A model generated the notes under the pieces. It was given only the letters and a program-made list of their open reading frames with translations. It did no database searches and had not been told where the DNA came from. Positions 19,307 through 27,258 of a stretch of DNA of 64,000 bases are shown piece by piece (within the stretch, counting starts at the first letter, position 1; each line of letters opens with the position of its first letter). This DNA is from Bordetella petrii (GTDB taxonomy: Bacteria; Pseudomonadota; Gammaproteobacteria; Burkholderiales; Burkholderiaceae_B), in contig NZ_JAFMZZ010000004.1 in the NCBI RefSeq assembly GCF_017356245.1, positions 1,071,151 through 1,135,150 on the forward strand. Reading direction: 5' to 3'. Position numbers and translations under genes: made by a program.

Positions 19307-20032
19307 TTGAACACTCCCCCGCCCGCTTCCATTCCCCCTGCCTGGCGCATCCAGCCGCAGGGCGACCGCTGCCTGCTGGTTTATTTCGGCGACAGCATCG
19401 ATATCGACACCGGCCGCCTGTGCCTGGCCGCGGCGCGCATGCTGCGCCAGGCCGGGCTGCCCGGAGTCATCGACGTGGTGCCCTCGTTCGTCGCCGTAGC
19501 CGTGCACTACCGGCCGGCCGGCAGCCAGGGGCCCCGCTATCCGCAACTGGCCGGGCAGGTCGAGCGCATACTGGCCCAGGGCGTCACGGCTGACGCGCAG
19601 GCGGGCCGCCGGATCGACATACCGGTCTGTTATGGCGGCGAATACGGCCCCGACCTGGACGACGTGGCGCGCCACGCGGGTATTTCCGCCGACGAGGTCG
19701 TCGGCCTGCATGCCGGCTCCGACAACCTGGTGTTCATGCTGGGCTTCGCCCCCGGCGCGCCCTACCTGGGCGTGCACGACGCGCGGCTGGACATTCCGCG
19801 GCGGGCCTCGCCGCGCACGGCCGTGCCGGCCGGCTCGGTGGCCGTGGCCAACCGCCAGAGCGTGCTGTACCCCAGCCAGCTGCCGGGCGGCTGGAACATC
19901 ATCGGCGCCACGCCGGTGGCGCTGTTCGACCCCGCGCGCGATCCGGCCGCGCTGCTGCAACCCGGCGACAGGGTGCGCTTCGTGCCCATTGCTGCGGCCG
20001 AGTTCAAGCGCCTGCGCGTGGCCGCGCAATGA
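19307..20032 (+). CDS. pxpB: 5-oxoprolinase subunit B
   Basis: A 241-residue KipI/PxpB-family protein. With PxpA and PxpC it forms the bacterial ATP-dependent 5-oxoprolinase, which opens pyroglutamate to glutamate. Conserved parts are WRIQPQGDRCLLVYFGD, VPSFVAVAVHYRP, VCYGGEYGPDLDDVA, FMLGFAPGAPYLG and IPRRASPRTAVPAGSVAVAN. The likely start is TTG at 19307: GGAGG lies at 19291-19295 and no better start lies before the conserved region. It overlaps pxpC by 4 nt (ATGA). Confidence 0.92.
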   Translation: MNTPPPASIPPAWRIQPQGDRCLLVYFGDSIDIDTGRLCLAAARMLRQAGLPGVIDVVPSFVAVAVHYRPAGSQGPRYPQLAGQVERILAQGVTADAQAGRRIDIPVCYGGEYGPDLDDVARHAGISADEVVGLHAGSDNLVFMLGFAPGAPYLGVHDARLDIPRRASPRTAVPAGSVAVANRQSVLYPSQLPGGWNIIGATPVALFDPARDPAALLQPGDRVRFVPIAAAEFKRLRVAAQ

Positions 20033-21030
20033 GCATCACCGTACTCAGGCCCGGACTGCTGTCCAGCTTCCAGGACACCGGCCGCACCGGCAGCCAGCAC
20101 CTGGGGGTCCCCGTGTGCGGCGCCATGGATGCCCGCGCCCACCGCCTGGCCAACCTGCTGGCCGGCAACGAAGCCGACCACGCCACCCTGGAAATCACTC
20201 TGGCCGGCCCAACCCTGCGGTTCGAGGCGCCCGCCTGTTTCGCCATAGGCGGGGCCGACCTGCAGGCTACCCTGAACGGCGCCGCGGCGCCCTGCCACCG
20301 GCCGCTGGTGGCGCGCGCCGGCGACGTGCTGGCATTCGGCGCGGCGCGGCCCGACGGCGGCATCCGCGCCTACCTGGCCGTGCACGGCGGCTACGCGCTC
20401 GCGCCGGTCATGGGCAGCACCAGCACCTACCTGCGCGGCGGCTTCGGCGGCCACGCGGGCCGCGCGCTGGCCCGCGGCGATTCGATCGGCCTCGCGGCCG
20501 CGCTGCCCGGCCAGCCGGCCGCGCTGGAGCGCCTGGCCCAGGCTCTGTGGCAGCAGCGCATCTATCTGCCGGCCACGCTGGCCGCGCACCCGCGCCGCCA
20601 CCTGCGCGTGCTGCCGGGCATACACTGGGACGAGTTCGACGCCGACTCGCACGGCCACTTGCTGCATGCCGAATTCCGCATCAGCGCCCAGTCCGACCGC
20701 ATGGGCTACCGGCTGGACGGCCCGCCCTTGTCGATGACGGCCCCGCGCCAGATCCTGTCCGAAGCGGCCAGCTATGGCACCATGCAGGTGCCCGCGGGCG
20801 GCCAGGCCATCGTGCTGATGGCCGACCGCCAGACCACCGGCGGCTACCCCAAGCTGGCCCAGGTCATCTCGGCCGACCTGCCGGCCCTGGCCCAGCGCGG
20901 GCCAGGCCAGGCGCTGCGGTTCGCCCGCATCGAACTGGACGAGGCGCAGCAGCTCGATGGCGAACGCGAAGACGCGTTCGCCCAATTGCAGGACGCGCTG
21001 GCCCCGCTGCGCGCCCTGCTCTTCACTTGA
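20029..21030 (+). CDS. pxpC: 5-oxoprolinase subunit C
   Basis: A 333-residue biotin-dependent-carboxylase-like (KipA/PxpC) protein, partner of PxpB. Characteristic pieces are LLSSFQDTGRTGSQHLGVPV, AMDARAHRLANLLAGN, TLEITLAGP, AYLAVHGGYA, QSDRMGYRLDGPPL and MADRQTTGGYPKLAQV. The start overlaps the pxpB stop, so subunits are probably made in fixed ratio. A second set of related genes in other bacteria encodes urea amidolyase-like enzymes, but the adjacent pxpA points to 5-oxoprolinase. Confidence 0.93.
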   Translation: MSITVLRPGLLSSFQDTGRTGSQHLGVPVCGAMDARAHRLANLLAGNEADHATLEITLAGPTLRFEAPACFAIGGADLQATLNGAAAPCHRPLVARAGDVLAFGAARPDGGIRAYLAVHGGYALAPVMGSTSTYLRGGFGGHAGRALARGDSIGLAAALPGQPAALERLAQALWQQRIYLPATLAAHPRRHLRVLPGIHWDEFDADSHGHLLHAEFRISAQSDRMGYRLDGPPLSMTAPRQILSEAASYGTMQVPAGGQAIVLMADRQTTGGYPKLAQVISADLPALAQRGPGQALRFARIELDEAQQLDGEREDAFAQLQDALAPLRALLFT

Positions 21031-21040
21031 GGACACCCGC

Positions 21041-21808
21041 ATGAGTTCCGCCATCGACCTGAATTGCGACATGGGCGAAAGCTATGGCGCCTGGCACATG
21101 GGCAATGACGAAGCCGTGCTGCAGCTCGTCAGTTCGGCCAACATCGCCTGTGGCTTCCACGGCGGCGACCCCTCCACCATGCGCAAGACGGTGGCGGCGG
21201 CCGTCGCAAAGCAGGTCGCGGTGGGCGCCCACCCCGGCCTGCCCGACCTGGTCGGCTTCGGCCGGCGCATAATGCAGATCACGCCGCAAGAAGCCTACGA
21301 CATGGTGGTGGTGCAAGTGGGCGCGCTGGCGGCGGTGGCCGCCACGCAAGGCGCGCGCCTGCACCACGTGAAGGCCCACGGCGCCCTGTACAACATGGCC
21401 GCCAAAGACGCCGCGCTGGCGCAGGCCATCTGCCGCGCCGTGCGCGACGTCGATGCCGGCCTGGTGCTGTACGGCCTGGCGGGCAGCCAGCTGGTCAAAG
21501 CCGCGCAGGACCTCGGCCTGCGCGCCGCCCACGAAGTATTCGCCGACCGCTCTTACCAGGACGACGGCTCGCTGACCCCGCGCAGCCAGCCCGGCGCCAT
21601 GATCGAAGACGTCGAGACCTCGGTGGCGCAGGTGCTGCGCATGGTGCGCGAAGGCGTGGTGCGTTCGGTAAGCGGGCGCGACGTGCCGGTGCAGGCCGAC
21701 ACCTTGTGCGTGCACGGCGACCAGCCCAACGCCGTGGCATTCGCCCGCGCGCTGGGCGACGCGCTGCGCGCGGCGGGCATCGAAGTGCGGGCGGCGCCGC
21801 AGGATTGA
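21041..21808 (+). CDS. pxpA: 5-oxoprolinase subunit A (LamB/YcsF family)
   Basis: A 255-residue LamB/YcsF protein, the third 5-oxoprolinase subunit. The family signature IDLNCDMGESYGAW opens the protein; NIACGFHGGDPSTMRKTV, VGAHPGLPDLVGFGRR, VKAHGALYN and EVFADRSYQDDGSL follow. Start ATG 21041 is 10 nt after pxpC, with GAGGA just before it. The three genes form one operon for recycling pyroglutamate. A palindrome pair follows 35 nt after the stop. Confidence 0.95.
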   Translation: MSSAIDLNCDMGESYGAWHMGNDEAVLQLVSSANIACGFHGGDPSTMRKTVAAAVAKQVAVGAHPGLPDLVGFGRRIMQITPQEAYDMVVVQVGALAAVAATQGARLHHVKAHGALYNMAAKDAALAQAICRAVRDVDAGLVLYGLAGSQLVKAAQDLGLRAAHEVFADRSYQDDGSLTPRSQPGAMIEDVETSVAQVLRMVREGVVRSVSGRDVPVQADTLCVHGDQPNAVAFARALGDALRAAGIEVRAAPQD

Positions 21809-21843
21809 AGCGGCCGGCGGTATCCGGCAGGTGTGTGCCCGCA

Positions 21844-21932
21844 GGTGTCTGACTCCCGAAGGGTGTCAGACACCGCAAACCTGAGACGGCCCCGGCACAC
21901 AGCGGTATCAGGCACCTGCGGAGCCTGACACC
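21844..21932. repeat. Paired palindromic repeat (A then B)
   Basis: Hairpin A arms are 21844-21853 and 21865-21874; hairpin B arms are 21904-21913 (GGTATCAGGC, one base changed) and 21923-21932. It fills the gap between the convergent 3' ends of pxpA and the FAD/Fe-S dehydrogenase, ending 6 nt before the dehydrogenase stop codon. Confidence 0.9.
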
Positions 21933-21938
21933 AGGAAG

Positions 21939-24900
21939 CTACACCAGCACCCGCTCGATCCCGCCCGAGTTGGCGCGCCGCACGTACTCTTCCATCCACT
22001 GCTCGCCCAGGATGTGGCGCGCCATTTCCACCACGATGTAGTCGGCTTCCATGGCGGTGTCGCCCTCGTAGCGCGTCAGGCCCTGCAGGCATGACGGGCA
22101 CGAGGTCAGCACCTTGACGTCGCCCGCGTAGCCGTCCTGCCGCAAGGCGGCCTGGTTTTTCTGCAGTTCTTCCTGCTTGCGGAAACGCACCTGCGTGGAC
22201 ACGTCGGGGCGGCTGACGGCCAGCGTGCCCGACTCGCCGCAGCAGCGGTCGGTCTTGATGGCGCCGTCGCCCACCAGCGAACGCACGGTCTTCATCGGAT
22301 CCTGCAGCTTCATGGGCGTGTGGCAGGGGTCGTGGTACATGTAGCGCACGCCCTTGGCCCCCTCCAGTTTGATGCCTTTTTCGAGCAGGTACTCGTGGAT
22401 GTCGATCAGGCGGCAGCCGGGGAAGATCTTGTCGAACTCGTAGCCGGCCAGCTGGTCGTAGCAGGTGCCGCAGCTGACCACCACCGTCTTGATGTCCAGG
22501 TAGTTCAGGGTATTGGCCACCCGGTGGAACAGCACGCGGTTGTCGGTGATGATCTGCTCGGCCTTGTCGTTCATGCCGTTGCCGCGCTGCGGGTAGCCGC
22601 AGCACAGGTAGCCCGGCGGCAGCACCGTCTGCACGCCCGCGTGCCACAGCATGGCCTGGGTGGCCAGGCCCACTTGCGAGAACAGCCTTTCCGACCCGCA
22701 GCCCGGAAAATAGAACACCGCCTCGGTGTCGGCCGTGGTGGCCTTCGGGTCGCGGATGATGGGTACGTAGTCGGCGTCTTCGATGTCCAGCAGCTTGCGG
22801 GCGCTTTGCTTGGGCAGGCCGCCGGGCATTTTCTTGTTGACGAAGTGCACCACCTGCTCGCGCAGCGGCGGCTTGCCCACCGTGGCCGGCGGGTGCGCGG
22901 TCTGCTTGCGCGCGAACCGGGACAGCACGTCGTTGGCCAGGCGCTGCGCCTTGTAGCCCACCCCCACCATGGCCTTGCGGGTGGCGTTGATGGTGGCCGG
23001 GTCTTTGGCGTTCAGGAAGAACATGGCCGCCGACGTGCCGGGGTTGAACGACTTGCGCCCCATGCGGCGCAGCAGCGCGCGCATGTTCATCGACACATCG
23101 CCGAAATCGATGTCCACCGGGCACGGGTTGTAGCACTTGTGGCATACCGTGCAGTGATCGGCGACGTCTTCGAATTCTTCCCAGTGCTTCAGGCTGACGC
23201 CGCGGCGGGTCTGCTCTTCGTACAGAAAGGCCTCGACCAGCAGCGAAGTGGCCAGGATCTTGTTGCGCGGCGAATACAGCAGATTGGCGCGCGGCACGTG
23301 CGTGGCGCACACCGGCTTGCACTTGCCGCAGCGCAGGCAGTCTTTGATGGACTCGGAAATGGCGCCGATGTCGCTTTGCTGCATGATCAGCGACTCATGG
23401 CCCATCAGGTTGAAGCTGGGCGTCCAGGCGTGGCGCAGGTCGGCGCCGGGCATCAGCTTGCCGGCGTTGAAGTGCCCGCGCGGATCGACGCGCCGCTTGT
23501 ATTCCTGGAAAGGCGCCAGCTCGGCATCGGTCAGGAACTCGTACTTGGTCAGGCCGATGCCGTGCTCGCCCGAGATCACCCCGTCGAGGTCGCGCGCGAT
23601 CTGCATGATGCGGGCCACCGCCTGGTGCGCCTCGGTCAGCATTTCGTAGTCGTCGGAGTTGACCGGGATGTTGGTGTGCACGTTGCCGTCGCCGGCATGC
23701 ATGTGCAGCGCCACGAACACGCGGCTTTTCAGCACGCGCGCGTGGATGGCCTTGAACTCTTCGAGAACGTGCTTGCCCGTGGCGCCCGAGAAGATGCCCT
23801 GCATGGACGCCAGCACCTCGGTCTTCCAGGACACGCGCACGGTGCGGTCCTGCAGCACGTTGAACAGGGTGGCCTGCGGCTGGGCGGCCACGCGGTCCGA
23901 CAGCGTGCCCTGCAGCGGCGTCATGCCCAGGCCGGGCAGGTCGGGCAGCGCCTGCCGCACCGGCAGGTCCAGGTTGTCGAGCAGCCACTGCCAGCGCTTG
24001 CGCACCAGGGCCAGCACGTCGACGGCCTGGCGGGTGCGTTCGACCAGCGCCTCGGCGCGCGTGATCTCGTCTTCGGCGTCTTCGGCCTTGCCCACCGGCA
24101 GCGGCCCCGCCAGGTACGCGTCCAGCGCGTCGAGCAGCTTGAGCTTGTTGCGGGTGGACAGCTCGATGTTGATGCGCTCGATGTGGTCGGTGTATTCGCC
24201 CATGCGCGACAGCGGAATCACCACGTCTTCGTTGATCTTGAAGGCGTTGGTGTGCCGGGCGATGGCCGCGGTGCGCGAGCGGTCGAGCCAGAATTTCTTG
24301 CGCGCTTCGGCGCTGACGGCCACGAAGCCCTCGCCGTGCCGCGTGTTGGCCAGCCGCACCACCTCGCTGGCGGCGGCCGCCACGGCGTCTTCGTCGTCGC
24401 CGACGATGTCGCCGATCAGCACCATCTTGGGCAGCGTGCCGCGCTTGCTCTTGGTGGCGTAGCCCACCGCGCGCAGGTAGCGCTCGTCCAGGTGCTCGAG
24501 CCCGGCCAGGATGGCGCCGCGCGCCCGGCCCTCGCCGTCCAGGTAGCCCTTGACCTCGACGATCGACGGAATGGCATCGCGCGCCTGGCCGAAGAATTCC
24601 ATGCACACCGTGCGCGTGTGGCGCGGCATGCGGTGCAACACCCAGCGGGCCGAGGTGATCAGGCCGTCGCAGCCTTCTTTCTGCACGCCGGGCAGGCCGG
24701 CCAGGAACTTGTCGGTAACGTCCTTGCCCAGCCCTTCTTTGCGGAACACGCGGCCGGCGATCTCGAGCTGTTCGGTTTTCAGCAGCTTTTCGCCGGGCTG
24801 CGCGGTGCCGTCGAACCATTTCAGCTCGAAGCGCGCCACGTCCACGTCGTGGATCTTGCCCAGGTTGTGTTCCAGGCGCGTCACTTCCAGCCAGTTGCCG

Positions 24901-25904
24901 TCGGGGTCGACCATGCGCCACCAGGCCAGGTTGTCGAGCGCGGTGCCCCACAGCACGGCTTTCTTGCCGCCGGCGTTCATGGCGATGTTGCCGCCCACGC
25001 AGGAGGCTTCAGCCGAAGTCGGGTCCACGGCGAACACGAAGCCGGCCTGCTCGGCGGCCTCGGCCACCCGCTTGGTGACCACCCCGGCGCCGGCATGGAT
25101 GACGGCGGCCGGCTCGGCCAGCCCGGGCAAAATACAGGACTCGACCGGCCCCAGGCTGTCGAACTTCTCGGTGTTGATGACCGCCGACTTCCAGGTCAGC
25201 GGGATGGCGCCGCCCGTATAGCCGGTGCCGCCGCCGCGCGGCACGATGGTCAGGCCCAGCTCGATACAGGCGCGCACCAGGGCGGCGGTCTCGGCCTCGT
25301 TGTCGGGCGTCAGCACCACGAACGGGTATTCCACGCGCCAGTCGGTGGCGTCGGTAACGTGCGACACCCGCGACAGGCCGTCGAACTTGATGTTGTCGCG
25401 CGCGGTGATGCGGCCCAGCACTTTCTGGGCCTGCTTGCGCAGGTGCCCGGTCTGGTCGAACTCGCTTTCGAAGGCCGCCACGGCCGAACGCGCGCGCGCC
25501 AGCAGTTCCACCACCTTGGCGTCGCGCTGCGGGTCATGGCCATCGGGGGTGGGTGAATCCGGGTCGCGGCGCTTGTCGATCTCACCCAGGCGATGGTGCA
25601 GCGCCCCCACCAGCAGCTTGCGCCGCTTGGGGTTGTCGAGCAGGTCGTCCTGCAGGTAGGGGTTGCGGCGCACCACCCAGATGTCGCCCAGCACTTCATA
25701 AAGCATGCGGGCCGAACGGCCGGTGCGGCGCTCGCCGCGCAAATCGGACAACCACTGCCAGGCATCGTCGCCCAGCAGGCGCCCGACGATTTCGCGATCG
25801 GAGAACGACGTGTAGTTGTACGGAATTTCGCGCAAACGCGCGGTAGCTGCAGGCGGAATCGCCGCGGACAGAATTTGGCTGGCGAGGGGGGCGTTCATGG
25901 ACAA
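21939..25904 (-). CDS. Fused FAD-linked oxidase / Fe-S / CCG-domain dehydrogenase
   Basis: A 1321-residue fusion. After about 180 residues of unassigned N-terminus comes an FAD-binding PCMH domain (residues ~190-330: [34 protein letters not shown]), then an FAD-oxidase C-terminal domain (~470-800; [28 protein letters not shown]). A ferredoxin-like part has two cluster motifs, [11 protein letters not shown] near 855 and [12 protein letters not shown] near 917. Two CCG domains end the protein ([41 protein letters not shown]). This joins a GlcD/D-lactate-dehydrogenase part to a GlcF/GlpC part, so it should oxidise a D-2-hydroxyacid and pass electrons to the quinone pool at the membrane. The exact substrate is not evident. 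Confidence 0.9.
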   Translation of the reverse strand: MSMNAPLASQILSAAIPPAATARLREIPYNYTSFSDREIVGRLLGDDAWQWLSDLRGERRTGRSARMLYEVLGDIWVVRRNPYLQDDLLDNPKRRKLLVGALHHRLGEIDKRRDPDSPTPDGHDPQRDAKVVELLARARSAVAAFESEFDQTGHLRKQAQKVLGRITARDNIKFDGLSRVSHVTDATDWRVEYPFVVLTPDNEAETAALVRACIELGLTIVPRGGGTGYTGGAIPLTWKSAVINTEKFDSLGPVESCILPGLAEPAAVIHAGAGVVTKRVAEAAEQAGFVFAVDPTSAEASCVGGNIAMNAGGKKAVLWGTALDNLAWWRMVDPDGNWLEVTRLEHNLGKIHDVDVARFELKWFDGTAQPGEKLLKTEQLEIAGRVFRKEGLGKDVTDKFLAGLPGVQKEGCDGLITSARWVLHRMPRHTRTVCMEFFGQARDAIPSIVEVKGYLDGEGRARGAILAGLEHLDERYLRAVGYATKSKRGTLPKMVLIGDIVGDDEDAVAAAASEVVRLANTRHGEGFVAVSAEARKKFWLDRSRTAAIARHTNAFKINEDVVIPLSRMGEYTDHIERINIELSTRNKLKLLDALDAYLAGPLPVGKAEDAEDEITRAEALVERTRQAVDVLALVRKRWQWLLDNLDLPVRQALPDLPGLGMTPLQGTLSDRVAAQPQATLFNVLQDRTVRVSWKTEVLASMQGIFSGATGKHVLEEFKAIHARVLKSRVFVALHMHAGDGNVHTNIPVNSDDYEMLTEAHQAVARIMQIARDLDGVISGEHGIGLTKYEFLTDAELAPFQEYKRRVDPRGHFNAGKLMPGADLRHAWTPSFNLMGHESLIMQQSDIGAISESIKDCLRCGKCKPVCATHVPRANLLYSPRNKILATSLLVEAFLYEEQTRRGVSLKHWEEFEDVADHCTVCHKCYNPCPVDIDFGDVSMNMRALLRRMGRKSFNPGTSAAMFFLNAKDPATINATRKAMVGVGYKAQRLANDVLSRFARKQTAHPPATVGKPPLREQVVHFVNKKMPGGLPKQSARKLLDIEDADYVPIIRDPKATTADTEAVFYFPGCGSERLFSQVGLATQAMLWHAGVQTVLPPGYLCCGYPQRGNGMNDKAEQIITDNRVLFHRVANTLNYLDIKTVVVSCGTCYDQLAGYEFDKIFPGCRLIDIHEYLLEKGIKLEGAKGVRYMYHDPCHTPMKLQDPMKTVRSLVGDGAIKTDRCCGESGTLAVSRPDVSTQVRFRKQEELQKNQAALRQDGYAGDVKVLTSCPSCLQGLTRYEGDTAMEADYIVVEMARHILGEQWMEEYVRRANSGGIERVLV

Positions 25905-25977
25905 CCGGGGAATAGGCCCTTAAAGAATCATTTTATGACATTGTGCGGGCCGGCCGCCGGCCCCCTTCCCGCCCGGC

Positions 25978-26541
25978 TCAGACGGGCTGGGGAAAGAACC
26001 ACAGCAGGCCGGCGGTCATGACCGTGTAACGGGCGAATTTGCCGATGGCCATGTACAGCACGCAGGGCCAGAAGGCCAGGCGCAGCCAGCCGGCCACCGC
26101 GCACAGGGGATCGCCCACGGCGGGCAGCCAGGACAACAGCAGCGCCGGCGGCCCCATGCGATGCAGCCAGTCGTGGGCGCGCAGGTGCCAGCGGCCCCGC
26201 ATGCGGTCGGCCGGCCCGCCGGGACGCCCGGACGGGTGTTCCGCCCCGGCATCGGCCGGATGCGGGTGCTTTTCGCGCCAGCGCTCAAGCGCCCGGTGGG
26301 CGCCCAGGCCCATGGCGTAGCTGATGGCGCCGCCCACGGTATTGCCCGCCGTGGCCACCAGCACCGCCGGCCAGAACATGTCGGGCGCCAGCTTCACAAA
26401 ACCGAACACCGCCGGCTCGGAACCCAGCGGCAGCAGAGTCGCCGAGACCACGCTGACCAGGAAAATGGCCGGCAACCCGATTTCGGGCAGGGCCACCAGC
26501 GCCAGCAGCCAGTGGACAGCGTTCAGCAGGCTTTGTTCCAT
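25978..26541 (-). CDS. DedA/YqaA-family membrane protein
   Basis: A 187-residue integral membrane protein of the SNARE-associated/DedA superfamily, YqaA branch. Visible features are IGLPAIFLVSVVSATLLPLGSEP, AVLVATAGNTVGGAISYAMG, WLPAVGDPLCAVAGWLRL and a last helix (YMAIGKFARYTVMTAGLLWF). These proteins act in membrane lipid or undecaprenyl-carrier homeostasis; the specific role of this branch is not settled. I chose ATG 26541 (MEQSLLNAVHWL), as upstream sequence is repeat DNA without coding character. It is 73 nt downstream of the dehydrogenase start on the same strand. Confidence 0.85.
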   Translation of the reverse strand: MEQSLLNAVHWLLALVALPEIGLPAIFLVSVVSATLLPLGSEPAVFGFVKLAPDMFWPAVLVATAGNTVGGAISYAMGLGAHRALERWREKHPHPADAGAEHPSGRPGGPADRMRGRWHLRAHDWLHRMGPPALLLSWLPAVGDPLCAVAGWLRLAFWPCVLYMAIGKFARYTVMTAGLLWFFPQPV

Positions 26542-26608
26542 GATGGGCGGCAGTTTAGCTGGTTCCGGGCGGGGGTCGGGTTGTGCGATGGGTCGTCTTT
26601 CTTCTGGC

Positions 26609-26717
26609 GTCGCGGCGTGGGGGCGCGAGCGCCTTGGCTTCACGGTGCCGTCCGGGCGCCCCGCGCGCCCGGGCCCGGCCCCGAGGCGCCGCGGCACTCG
26701 CGCCCCCACGCCACGAC
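26609..26717. repeat. Composite element, copy 1: outer inverted arms
   Basis: Arms of 25 nt at 26609-26633 and 26693-26717 are inverted copies with two mismatches. The loop contains GGCTTCACGG and GGCCCCGAGGCGCC, both also found in copy 2 at 63.5-63.6 kb. No gene is seen in the 717-nt interval between the DedA-like gene and ilvA; it is nearly all repeat DNA. Confidence 0.85.
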
Positions 26718-26811
26718 TCGCAGTAAAGGATGATCGGGGCGTCGCTGGGGCGATCTGGTTCTTGCATTTTTGGGCCGCCGGGCGGGGAAGGGAAAAAAAA
26801 CTTGTGGGGCC

Positions 26812-26846
26812 GGCATTCGCGGCCGCCCAGCGCGGCCGCGAATGCC
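26812..26846. repeat. Composite element copy 1, left hairpin
   Basis: Perfect 15-bp stem (26812-26826 with 26832-26846) and loop CCAGC. The inner five pairs GCCGC/GCGGC are shared with the other three hairpins of this family; the outer ten are not. Confidence 0.9.
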
Positions 26847-26890
26847 ATTCAGAGCGCGGAAGGCCAAGGCTGCTGTTCAGTGGCATATCT

Positions 26891-26982
26891 GGTGTCTGAC
26901 TCCCGCCAGGGTGTCAGACACCGCCTCGCGCCACGGCCGTCTCCGTCATACGGTGTCAGGCACCCTTCGGGAGCCTGACACC
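26891..26982. repeat. Paired palindromic repeat (A then B) inside composite element copy 1
   Basis: Hairpin A arms are 26891-26900 and 26913-26922; hairpin B arms are 26952-26961 and 26973-26982. It lies between the two hairpins of the composite element; the second composite copy has only about 31 nt there, suggesting insertion of the palindrome pair. Confidence 0.9.
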
Positions 26983-27012
26983 TTGTATTGGCACGCATGC
27001 TGCCATTTGAAT

Positions 27013-27047
27013 GGCGCGCGGCGCCGCGCAGGGCGGCGTCGCGCGCC
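27013..27047. repeat. Composite element copy 1, right hairpin
   Basis: A 15-bp stem (27013-27027 with 27033-27047) with one G-T opposition at the ninth pair and loop GCAGG. A run of six T at 27059-27064 follows 11 nt later, too far for a standard intrinsic terminator. Confidence 0.88.
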
Positions 27048-27258
27048 GGCCCCACAAGTTTTTTCCCCTTCCCCACCCGGCGGCCCAAAAATGCAAGAAC
27101 CCTGCCCTTCCCAGCGATATGGCGAACAGGATCCGCCGCGAGTCGCGGTGGGTAGGCGCAAGAACGACTGCTCGCACACAACGCAAGAAGCATAAAAGGC
27201 CCCGTGTGATATTCTGCCTGACGCCTTTTTCCCCTCTGTCACCGCTCTTTGCGTCGCC

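Larger units (their letters stand above)
26757..27101. repeat. Composite inverted-repeat element, copy 1: core
   Basis: Left arm 26757-26814 and right arm 27045-27101 are near-perfect inverted copies of ~57 nt. Each carries, from outside in, GGTTCTTGCATTTTTGGGCC, a purine-rich stretch with a run of 6-8 A, and CTTGTGGGGCCGGC. Inside each arm lies a 15-bp hairpin (26812-26846 and 27013-27047), then a CATTC/GAATG inverted pair, and in the centre a palindrome pair (26891-26982). No open frame of coding character is present, so it is not an insertion sequence with its own transposase. Confidence 0.88.

Noticed and set aside
22320..25556. A 1078-codon open frame on the plus strand opposite the FAD/Fe-S dehydrogenase
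   Set aside because: Antisense shadow of a high-GC gene: composition is His/Gln/Arg/Val-rich with no domain pattern, while the minus frame has clear catalytic motifs. Similar long shadows oppose ubiB, cydA, cydC/cydD and purT.
26757..27101. Insertion sequence with terminal inverted repeats
   Set aside because: Only ~345 bp with no transposase frame; internal hairpins explain the symmetry. A MITE remains possible but no target duplication is visible.
26560..27258. Short open frames within the repeat region between the DedA-like gene and ilvA
   Set aside because: They run through inverted repeats in all frames, have no ribosome sites and biased low-complexity residues; no protein evidence.
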